Positions 10,701 to 18,099 of a DNA stretch of 22,965 bases are shown piece by piece. The notes under the pieces are model-generated. The model ran no database searches. It saw only the letters and a list, made by a program, of their open reading frames with translations, and had not been told where the DNA came from. The stretch's first letter is position 1. Each line of letters opens with the position of its first letter. The stretch lies in NCBI GenBank assembly GCA_003427395.1, contig BFEA01000898.1, forward strand, positions 346,064 through 369,028. Reading direction: 5' to 3'. The DNA is from Chara braunii. Its lineage: Eukaryota; Streptophyta; Charophyceae; Charales; Characeae. The translations under genes and the position numbers were made by a program.

Positions 10701-11717
10701 CCATAACAGTAGCCAGAACAAAACTTGCCAGGATAAGTTGCTAATTTCTTAGAAAGCCAGGTCCTTGATCTACAGAAGACTTTACTCAGACTCTAGGATT
10801 ACCCAGCTCCTCTAAATGCTAAGATAGAATTTTCGCTAACTTTCTTTGGTCTTTTGTTATCCCTGATTGATTTGTTTTAAAGCTCTATACCTTAGTTAAT
10901 AGGCAGCTACCAATAAGATAGGCTAAACTCGATCAGTTTAGCAGAATAATTCTGAATCAAACTGCTGGGGTCCCCGACCTCCAACTTTTTTACTGACTAG
11001 TACCGCAGGGCTGATGGTTTACTTATCTGTTGAACAAACCCCCTGCTAATAAATATATATGGGTCCTCATATTAGCTGATGATTGTTGATCGCATAAGCG
11101 TCTCTTCTGCTACATAAGAACCCCTGTGGGGCATCAACTTTGACTAGAAATGTTTTTTTTCTTGCTTTTTCAAATCCTATTGGATGCGCCACTTATGATA
11201 TGTCACTGCCAATGTACTATTCCCGTAAGTGCACACCTTCTGTTTCTTTGCATCACCACAATGCATTAAAGATACAAGGGCACACTCGGCTATAGATAAA
11301 ATACGCTACGAGTTGAATCTCTGTAAACCTATCAAAAATTATCCCTCGAAACGCACCCTCGGATAAACCGCAGTATCTACTGTGACACTTAAATACTGAA
11401 GAATACACCCTTTGATCACATTCTTTTATACTTAAATAAGACTGAATCTATCAACTTATGTCTGAAAATTGTAATAATGCTAAAAGAACACTTTCAGACT
11501 ACACCTGAAATAAAGGTTCATAACCCACTGAAAAAACCCACCACAAAGTAGCAGAGACCTGTACTTATGCTCTACCGAACTCAGGGTAACAACGTAGATC
11601 TCAGGGCGTGCTCATTCTACAACTACTATTTTGAACCATAGACTTGTGCACATTCGATAACCTAGTTCTCAGAGTCATGTTTCATTAATCTCAGGCCTAT
11701 GCTCGTTCTAGAACCTA
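10701..11717. other. Gene-free stretch with one short hairpin
   Basis: No ORF of interest. A perfect hairpin, GCTAAACT-cgatc-AGTTTAGC, lies at 10922-10942. Near 11600-11720 the phrases CTCAGGGCGTGCTCATTCTA and CTCAGGCCTATGCTCGTTCT suggest a weak local duplication (about 95 bp apart). Nothing else is recognised. Confidence 0.6.
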
Positions 11718-12622
11718 GTGCAAACGACCACTCGTTTCTCAAATGTGCAGGATCGGAGGCTTCAGACAATGGAGGACGGAAGACTTGGATGGAGATCAAA
11801 GAAAGAAACAGACAAACAGATCATCTCCTACCACTATACGAACCGATTAATGGACCGAATACAATTCAAAAATATCTTTAAAAATATACTACTTAAACAT
11901 AACCCGGAAGCCCTTCATATCCTGGAAAAATTCACCTTTTCATGNACATACAACGACCACATAGCGAAAACTTTATATAAGCCAGCTGCAGTGTTTCGGG
12001 ACTTCAAACTGCCAACTTGGATTGAGCAAATCCCTGAGAGATGTTTTTGTCAGCAACCCAGATATGGGTTGTTTACCAATGTACTCCCGGTTGGCATTCT
12101 TCCCGAAGAAGAACAACCGTACGTCATCACACTAGACCTCAATATTGTAAGCAACACCAATCTTCGTGGCCTTATAAAAAACGGATTAAATCACATCCCA
12201 CCCACATCGCTTAACACCAAAGATATCGTCTTTGCATCAGAACTAGTTTGGACACAAGTCATGATGACCCTTCAAAAAAACGGTTCGCCTCTAACCTTTT
12301 CCCAAGAAGAACTGGCAAAAGCAGACTTCGACAAAATAATCAGCCGAAGTCTCGAAAATATAACCACACATAAAGTAGTAAGCCTTAATGATCATGCTAT
12401 CAAACACGAAGTTGCCTTCCTAACTAAAAACTTCTACATCTCTGGTGCTAACAAAACACCTAACAACCCGGTATTTACATGCATCAACCTTGTGAGATAC
12501 CTTGCACTCCAGAGGCTCAACAACCCTGATTTTGAGCAATGCATTTTTTCGTCTTCGGAACTATTAGAAATCAGGAAACAACAGCTAACAATTAAATTCC
12601 CAGACATCCCTATTGGCAAAAA
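11718..12622 (+). pseudogene. Truncated retroelement protein, Penelope-like RT N-terminus
   Basis: About 300 codons are open, with the ATG at 11749 or an upstream start possible. Three blocks match the order I know from the N-terminal region of Penelope-like reverse transcriptases: a Cys-containing segment IPERCFCQQPRYGLF (about 104-118), PYVITLDLNIVSNTNLRGLIKNG (about 133-155), and FYISGANKTPNNPVFTC (about 241-257), which corresponds to the usual DK-P-N/V-F-C block before the palm, here with N for D. The RT palm motifs and any GIY-YIG endonuclease are absent, because the frame runs into the inverted-repeat structure at 12623 (GGATCTG). The ORF's last ~30 residues (to 12719) come from that repeat and are not part of the protein. 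Another retroelement class with a related N-terminus is possible. Confidence 0.55.
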
Positions 12623-12800
12623 GGATCTGCGAGTCTCAAACTTGTCTTCTTCTGCCCTTCTTATTCTATGTTTAATCCTGTTACGAGAGGAAGGCGGCAG
12701 GCGGGATTGCAACCCGTAGGACCGCAGCAAGACTCTGTGGGGAGCTCTGCCGAAACTCAGGAGGAGTTCTGGAGGCAGGGAACCGACAGGTAACCATTTC
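12623..12800 (+). repeat. Left outer inverted arm
   Basis: This arm matches 16920-17118 in reverse complement at high identity across about 180 bases, apart from one 21-base insertion in the right copy and a few substitutions. It includes the short open segment 12668-12789 and the GTAACC site. It is the first part of the larger inverted structure. Confidence 0.85.
12668..12793 (+). CDS. Short exon-like ORF in the left arm (MFNPVTRGRRQ...)
   Basis: ATG at 12668 opens 41 codons, MFNPVTRGRRQAGLQPVGPQ and on through a Gln/Glu-rich stretch ending EEFWRQGTDR. A TAA at 12791 closes it if unspliced. A GT donor-like GTAACC at 12790, paired with a pyrimidine-rich TTTCAG ending at 12908, would instead give a ~119-bp intron and a few more codons before a TAA. 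The right arm has the same frame open (16931-17073, minus strand), with a 21-base in-frame insertion and the ATG changed to AAG. This could be the first exon of a repeat-borne gene. Most substitutions between copies change residues, so purifying selection is not shown. No domain is recognised. Confidence 0.35.
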   Translation: MFNPVTRGRRQAGLQPVGPQQDSVGSSAETQEEFWRQGTDR

Positions 12801-12908
12801 CTTTCCTTCTATAAACCCTAATTATAACCCCTATTTGTATTTCTCATTGCATCTCTGGCTGCGCATATGGTGTTCAGCCCTATTTTATTTTCTTGGTTTG
12901 ACTTTCAG
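12790..12908 (+). other. Candidate intron (GTAACC...TTTCAG)
   Basis: The left-arm open segment ends in GACAG followed by GTAACC. A T-rich tract (TTTTATTTTCTTGGTTTGAC) precedes TTTCAG at 12903-12908. The length of 119 bases is plausible for a plant or algal intron. The donor is also present in the right arm, but the right arm loses homology soon after. This is a prediction only. Confidence 0.35.
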
Positions 12909-13059
12909 GACACTGAATCAGGCTAAATAAAGGAATGTTGTGAAGTTTCAGTTTTCGTTTTTGCTGACTATGTGAACTCAGACTGTTAGAAGGAACTGCA
13001 TCTGGGGGAAAGGCACGATAGGGTTTTGTTTTGTATGATGATTGACCGGGTCATTAAGG

Positions 13060-13990
13060 CTGGGGAGTCCTCATAAGTTTGGGGAACACCAGTGCTTTGT
13101 TTTACTTTGGTTATGCATGGAGAAGTTAGACCCTTCTATAAGTTTAGGGGGTCTGATTGCTCTGGAGCCTCGGATGTCCCCATAAGTTTAGGGAGACCCA
13201 TTGCTATGGTTTTTGCATGGAGGGTCAGGCTGTTCTGTAAGTTCAGGTGGCCTGACTGCTCTGGCATGTGAGGAGTTTGATTGTGATTGATTTTCAGGGA
13301 CTTAGGGCGCTCAATAAGTTTTGGTGCCTTGGGTTGCTTTGTTTTCATTGGGATTTTACTTGTTTCTTTGGTTTCTGAACAAGGAGACTTAGCTGTTCTG
13401 TAAGTTCAGTTGGCTCAGTCTCTTCCTGCTCTTTATTCTGAAGAAATAATCTTGGCAAGACCCTTCTGTAAGTTCAGGGGTCTGACTCGATGCCACACAC
13501 ATAATGGCTCAGATAGAAACGAATCTGGCAGAGAGTTGGACCCTTCTGTAAGTTCAGGGGGTCTGGCTCAAAGCCTCGCACATGCTGGAACCCACTCATT
13601 ATAACTTGGCTATACTTTATTACTATTCTATTTAAGAACGAGCTAATCAGATTGATCTATAAGTTTAGGTGGTCTGACTATAGCCGTATCACAACTTGAA
13701 GAAATTATAACTAAGAATAAAATTGGTGGTAAGCTGGGGCAGGCTGAACTCAAGTTAGTTCAGTCATATGCAGCCTGAAAAGACAAAGGTGAAGATAAGT
13801 ATATACAACTTGGATATTTTAAATAGTCCAGGGCGACTTGAGTGGTCTAGTCATGTGCCCAAAGAAGAGAAAAGTAGTTGTGCCCTCCGTTTGTGTATAT
13901 TTGGTCAAGTCAGAACGCTCTCTAAGTTTAGGTATTCTGACTCTAGGCATTGCTAAATTGAGTTGTTCTGTAAGTTCATGTGGTCTGACC
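13060..13990 (+). repeat. Irregular array of ~12 hairpins with a conserved loop and varying stems
   Basis: A conserved core close to TCTGTAAGTTCAGG or TCTATAAGTTTAGG recurs with centres near 13075, 13139, 13185, 13237, 13315, 13400, 13468, 13548, 13660, 13755 (diverged), 13922 and 13972. The bases flanking it pair with each other, and the pairing sequence differs between copies: AGACCC/GGGTCT (13128-13153 and 13458-13483), GTCAGGC/GCCTGAC (13224-13256), GAGACTTAGC/GCTCAGTCTC with one mismatch (13384-13422), CAGGCTG/CAGCCTG (13740-13777), AGTCAGAA/TTCTGACT (13908-13942), TCAGA/TCTGA (13647-13677). Spacing is 44-160 bases, so this is not a simple satellite. No protein frame spans it. It lies only in the left arm. 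Confidence 0.85.
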
Positions 13991-14279
13991 TATGCCTTAG
14001 GCAAGCTGGCTATAATGGGTTAAATCATTGAGAGATCATAAACTATTGTTTGTCCACGTTAACTTGGGATTGACGAGAGTACTTACCTTTGTGGTATGGC
14101 TTGCATATGACTGAGTGGGGCCACTACTTAGTCTGAGTTTCAGGTTGATAGGTAGTTGCTTTAGTTGCTCGCCACGTGCTAGAGCCATAGGAGTTAGTGT
14201 CAATTCCAGCATGTTCGTAATAACTTTTTTACTTAGGTCAATTCTTGCATTTTCTGAAATATTTTCTTATACTTGGCTT

Positions 14280-14785
14280 TGTATAAATCTTGGCTAGCTA
14301 CTTTCCCTGCGGGAAGCGCTGCCGAAATTTCTACAAATCCAAGGAGTTAGTTGAATTTTGACTTGTCAAAAGTTCAACTTTGTTTTTTCTCGTATCTAAC
14401 TTAGTTAAAATTTAGGATGTCTCCCTTTCTAGAGGGAGTGCTGCCCAATTTTTTGCTAATTCAGGGAGTTAAGACAAAATTGAACTTTGGGAAGTTAAAG
14501 TTACTTTCAAATTCTAGACTTAGCCTTGTATAAATTTTGACATAGCACTTTTCTAGATGGAGTGCTGCCGAAATTTCTACAAAATTAAGGAGTTAATTAA
14601 ATTCTGTCTAAAGTTGAACTCGAGCTGTCTTTCGAGTTCATATCTGACTTAGTATAAATCTGGAAAGTCTCCCTTTCTAAAGGGAGTGTTGCCCAAATTT
14701 TTGCTATTTCAAGGAGTTAGACAGAGTTTGACTTTCTAGAGTTAGAAATTATTTCTGCCCTTTGTATCTGACTTAGTATAAATAT
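14280..14785 (+). repeat. Four tandem units of ~123 bp, alternating two types (left arm)
   Basis: The marker GCTGCC/GTTGCC lies at 14318, 14440, 14564 and 14688 (periods 122, 124, 124). Units 1 and 3 continue CGAAATTTCTACAAA; units 2 and 4 continue CCAA(A)TTTTTGCTA, so there is a higher-order ~246-bp dimer. Each unit carries a TATAAAT-like word (GTATAAAT at 14281, 14528, 14652, 14774) and a short hairpin just before the marker: TTCCC-tgc-GGGAA, CTCCCT-ttctag-AGGGAG, CTCCCTTT-ct-AAAGGGAG. A second foldback is seen in unit 1 (GTTGAA...TTCAAC) and unit 3 (GAACTCGA...TCGAGTTC). Confidence 0.85.
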
Positions 14786-15525
14786 GGTGAGAACCTGTCA
14801 AGCGCATCAGTCCGGCACCGCACCAGGGCAGCGCGGGACCCTCGCGGCCGCGTCACGCAGGAGTTGGTATAAATCATTCATCGCGAATATACATTGGAGC
14901 TTCCACAAATCCGCTCCGGCCGAGTGCGCCAGCCATACCTCTCTCGAGCCCCTACGACAGGATAGGGCTTACACGAGGCACGACTAACCTCCACTTTACG
15001 GGAGCTGTCACCTCCCTTCGGCGGGCGTATCCGCGCCGAGCTACCAGTTCACAGTATGAAGGCTAATCAGTGGCGATCGCAGAGGTGGACCAGTCGAGGA
15101 CGTTTTCTCGTTCGTTGTAGCATAGGGGGTACGCGCGGTAATACGCCTATCGAACCCGCACGCGAACCGACATCTTGGGGGGCTGAGGTCCCAAGCGCGA
15201 CTCGTCGTCGGTCGACTACGACGCTTCCCACACACCACGCGCACACTACTTTACGAACACAAAAATAAAACTCACACACACATACACATACGAAACGACA
15301 TAACACAAACAACGTGACAACACTCCTAGCTCCTCAGTAGCCATCCCATAACTTCACAATGCGGAATTTGGATATGCGTCACGCGCGAAACTTAGTATAA
15401 AACCGCGCGGACGCAGGGCTATCTCATATCGACTCGCAATGCAAGCGTACGCAAGTAGTCGCGATGATGGTGTACTATGTAGTGCCCATAATCAGGCGGT
15501 CTCTCGTGGATCCGAGTACCGCTTA
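14786..15525. other. G+C-rich unique centre, no supported gene
   Basis: Composition jumps from A/T-rich repeats to G/C-rich DNA at 14786 and relaxes near 15250. Short ORFs on both strands (14784-14987, 15056-15268, 15067-15312) are Arg/Thr/Ser-rich and show no domain. The words GGTATAAATC (14865) and CTTAGTATAAAA (15388) echo the TATAAAT word of the 123-bp repeats, so part of this segment may be very diverged repeat. A CA/AC-rich patch lies at 15260-15310. Confidence 0.5.
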
Positions 15526-15835
15526 TGACACTCAAGTGTCAGACTCGAATTGTCGTGAGAATCTAACCCTTCACGACATTGCACGGCTGAAGGAATAGCC
15601 GTGCAGCCGCCGCGAGACCCCCGGCCTTTGGTCTAAGCGTTTTGGTAGGCAAGGCAAATAGGCTCTGCGCGAGGGAAAACCCCTCCCCCGCAGAGCCTAG
15701 GGCTTGGGATGTCCTGGACAAGGACCTTGAATCCCGGCCCAAGACCAACGTCCGACTAAGAAAATTTTCAAGAAGCATCGCAAAATAAACGAAGGGATCC
15801 TCCCTGGGCCTCTCAGTCTTACCCTCTGAGTATCC
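15526..15835 (+). other. Cluster of five or six strong hairpins
   Basis: Successive perfect stems occur: TGACACT-ca-AGTGTCA (15526-15541), TGTCGTGA/TCACGACA (15551-15578), GCACGGCT-gaaggaat-AGCCGTGC (15581-15604), AGGCTCTGCG/CGCAGAGCCT (15660-15698), a nested GGGAT-GTCCT...AGGAC...ATCCC (about 15705-15735), and CTCAG/CTGAG inside GGAT...ATCC (15796-15834), followed by a T run. This density suggests a structured RNA or a foldback-DNA module. No known RNA family is recognised. A GGGACCCC/GGGGTCCC pair (15846-15853, 15949-15956) encloses the TA repeat downstream. Confidence 0.6.
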
Positions 15836-15891
15836 TTTTTTGTACGGGACCCCTTAACCTATGCAGACATTTATCTTACGTACGCCGATGT

Positions 15892-15909
15892 ATATATATA
15901 TATATATAA
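15892..15909. repeat. (TA)n microsatellite
   Basis: A short run of alternating TA between the arms of the GGGACCCC/GGGGTCCC inverted pair. Confidence 0.9.
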
Positions 15910-15956
15910 AGGGGGAAGTATGTGACGATCACTTCTCACGGTCTCATTGGGGTCCC

Positions 15957-16574
15957 TCACATCCATACGTATATATGTGATCGCAGGCAACCAAATCCAG
16001 AATCTGATTCATAGTACATACCTGCAAATCACATCAACAAGTCAATCGACAGCCCATGCACTACACGGAGTCAATGTCAACCATCTTCAACACTCATACC
16101 CCTTGCTTTAGTCATGTAAGTCCCAACCTCCTGTCCAACCAACCTTAAATAAATACTCAGTACCTTTGTTAAATGACCATTCAATAAAAGTCCGGGTGAA
16201 AACCATAACGAAACAATGAAATCACCAGGGCTAAAGCCTTTTAGGTTGAGTGTGGAGGGTGAGTTGGAATCGAGTCATAAACCTACGAATCGGCAACCGA
16301 CCTCTTATCAGTGATAACAGATGATGATCCTCAAAGGATCAAGCTGAATCTAGTCCTGAACTTGAATCAGACGATCAAGAGGATCTGTAACACATGACAG
16401 GTCAATGTCCCAAACTAAACCTATAAGTTCATGGAGAACAATCGCCATATCGTGATCTTACCCAAGTCATCCTGGTTAACTATGTCTCAGCCTATCTCTA
16501 AAAAATACGGCAAAATATTCCTTAGTTAGATTGGACTATCAAAATTGCCACCTGTCAAAACATAATCGATTTCC
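15957..16574. other. Gene-free stretch inside the inverted structure
   Basis: Ordinary mixed sequence with no ORF of interest. GATCAC (15928) and GTGATC (15977) form a further short inverted pair. CCTATAAGTTCATGG at 16420-16434 resembles the conserved loop of the hairpin array in the left arm and may be a stray copy. Confidence 0.55.
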
Positions 16575-16905
16575 TTTAAACTAGGAAAATTTCGGCAGCG
16601 CTTCCCGTAGGAAAAATGTCTTTCCAATAATTTATATAAGTCCTGATATGAAAGAGAGAAATAATTTCTAACTCGAAAAGTCAAAATTATGTCTAACTTC
16701 CTGAAATAGCAAAAATTTGGGCAGCATTCCCTTCAGAAAGGGAGATTTTTCATATTTATACTAAGTCAGATACAAAAAGCAGAAATAATTCCTAGCTCTT
16801 GAAAGTCAAACTCTGTCTAACTCCCTGAAATAGCAAAAATTTGGGCAACACTCCCTTTAAAAGGGAGGCTTTCCGAATTTATACTAAGTCAGATATGAAC
16901 TGGGT
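16575..16905 (-). repeat. Three tandem ~123-bp units, right arm, inverted
   Basis: These are the reverse complement of the left-arm family. The marker GGCAGC/GGCAAC lies at 16594, 16720 and 16844 (periods 126 and 124). The first is the type ending in AAATTTCGGCAGC; the others are the GCAAAAATTTGGGC type. The hairpins are kept with different arms (for example CTCCCTTT-ta-AAAGGGAG near 16851). The repeats join the outer arm directly, without the hairpin array. Confidence 0.8.
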
Positions 16906-16919
16906 TTATAGAAGGAAAG

Positions 16920-17118
16920 ACAATGGTTACCTGTCAGTTCCCTGCCTCCTGAACTCCTCCTGAGTTCCGACAGAGCTCCTACAATCGGTGGGTTGACTTC
17001 CCACAGAGTCTTGCTGCAATCCTACGGGTTGCAATCCCGCCTGCCGCCTTCCTCTCGTAACAGGATTAAACTTAGAATAAGAAGGGCAGAAGAAGACATG
17101 TTTGAGACTCTCAGATCC
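16920..17118 (-). repeat. Right outer inverted arm with exon-like segment
   Basis: Reverse complement of 12623-12800. The exon-like frame (KFNPVTRGRRQ... to RRQGTD) reads on the minus strand from 17073 to 16931, ending at a GTAACC donor-like site. The ATG of the left copy is AAG here. Seven codons are inserted in frame relative to the left copy. An upstream minus-strand ATG (17098) in another frame gives MSSSALLIL... and stops at CNP, as in the left copy. Confidence 0.8.
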
Positions 17119-17339
17119 AAGAAGGGTGCTCTCTGACTCGCAAGAGAGAGGGTCTTGATACCTTCAATCGCCTGAGGGCCCCGCAATGGCAGCCAAAAAG
17201 TAACAATTTGGTCAACTCTTCGGGTCAAACCACTGAAGTGAAACTTCCAATGACTCATCGAACTGCTGCACTAACCCCCTACTTGCCCGGTCTGATCACC
17301 TCTCTGAGTTTCAACACCTCTCCTTAGCCTGATCGCGAC

Positions 17340-17714
17340 CACACAACAGTTTGTAACAGTCCTCAAACATAGCAGCAACAATATGCAGGGGCGGTCCCCG
17401 CTACAGCAGTCTACCGGCAGCAGCAACACACAGTCCACGCGATCCAGCAGTTGTAGGTCCGAGGTGTGCAGCCAGCCATAGCACTAGCAATCCGCGCTCA
17501 ATCTGCGGCAGCAGCAGCTGGTGTACTCAACCTACAGCGGCCCGCAGCAGTAGCTCCCCGCAACGGTACCCCACACGCCGCCGCATTGTGCTCATTTCAC
17601 AGATGCAGCAGCCGTGCACAACGGCGACCCCTAGCAATAATAGTAGTCAACAGCTATGGTCCCGACCATAGGTCTGGCCTCATGCCACTCTCAGAGATAG
17701 GTGAAACCATGTGA
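17340..17714 (+). pseudogene. Decayed Gln/Ala-rich coding-like segment
   Basis: CAG-rich DNA reads as QQQYAGAVPATAVYRQQQ and HAIQQL, then a TAG at about 17452, then VQPAIALAIRAQSAAAAAG and further sequence to TGA at 17712-17714. The frame is the same before and after the TAG. Gln/Ala/Pro-rich low-complexity protein of this kind is common at the N-termini of plant retrotransposon gag-like proteins, but nothing specific identifies it. No zinc knuckle or other domain follows. Chance low-complexity is an alternative. Confidence 0.3.
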
Positions 17715-18099
17715 GCCTTCCTTAGAACCTGGCCAACTATATGCCAGGCAAGTTTTCAGTCCCCGCCTGACTTTCGCTACCCCGCTGCTAAGAGGGGCAA
17801 CGCATTCCTCGACTTCCAAAGGTACTTGGCCAGTCTCCTGACTTGGTTTATTCGGCCTCGTAACACAACAACGGTTAGCAGGTAGGACTTCCCCTTCCTT
17901 ATTACTCCCCCCCTATCGGATGTACAAGCTCCCCTCTTTGATCAGGTAGGTATATTCGTCCCACCTCGTTCCGGTCCCGGTCACACTCCCTCAATACATA
18001 GAAATTGAATGAATCCTCCACTAGAACGAGGCCGGGTACATCGTTCTTATTCCATAACATTCAACGGGGCAGCTCTCTCTCTCTCTAACGAAACTAACA
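17715..18099. other. Gene-free stretch, C/T-rich
   Basis: No ORF of interest. An inverted pair CCTCGTT (17964-17970) and AACGAGG (18025-18031) lies 54 bases apart, and a CTCTCTCTCTCT run lies at 18075-18086. It may be a diverged edge of the satellite that follows. Confidence 0.5.

Larger units (their letters stand above)
12623..17118. mobile_element. 4.5-kb structure bounded by inverted copies of the same sequence
   Basis: GGATCTGCGAGTCTCAAAC at 12623 reappears as its reverse complement ending at 17118 (GTTTGAGACTCTCAGATCC). The match continues inward through an exon-like segment and a GTAACC site, and then through ~123-bp tandem repeats (left 14280-14785, right 16575-16905). The left arm has about 1.8 kb more than the right between the GTAACC site and the repeats. 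The outer boundary is sharp at GGATCTG on both sides. No target-site duplication is evident (AAAAA left, AAGAA right). It may be a foldback or MULE-like element, or two copies of one repeat inserted head to head. The left boundary truncates the retroelement protein upstream. Confidence 0.65.

Noticed and set aside
12623-12719. C-terminal end of the retroelement ORF (RVSNLSSSALL...CNP)
   Set aside because: The same sequence is present at the right arm without the retroelement, so it belongs to the inverted repeat and is only read through by chance.
13060-13990. CRISPR-like array
   Set aside because: The repeats are short, imperfect and irregularly spaced, no cas genes are present, and the sequence is eukaryotic. 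The conserved part is a hairpin loop, not a full repeat.
14786-15400. Bacterial or organellar insertion because of high G+C
   Set aside because: No recognisable bacterial or organellar gene, and TATAAA words related to the flanking repeats occur inside it.
15660-15698. Rho-independent terminator
   Set aside because: The stem has no T run after it and the context is eukaryotic; it is one of a cluster of hairpins.
12623-17118. LTR retrotransposon with two LTRs
   Set aside because: The two end copies are inverted, not direct, and no gag, protease, integrase or primer-binding site is visible between them.
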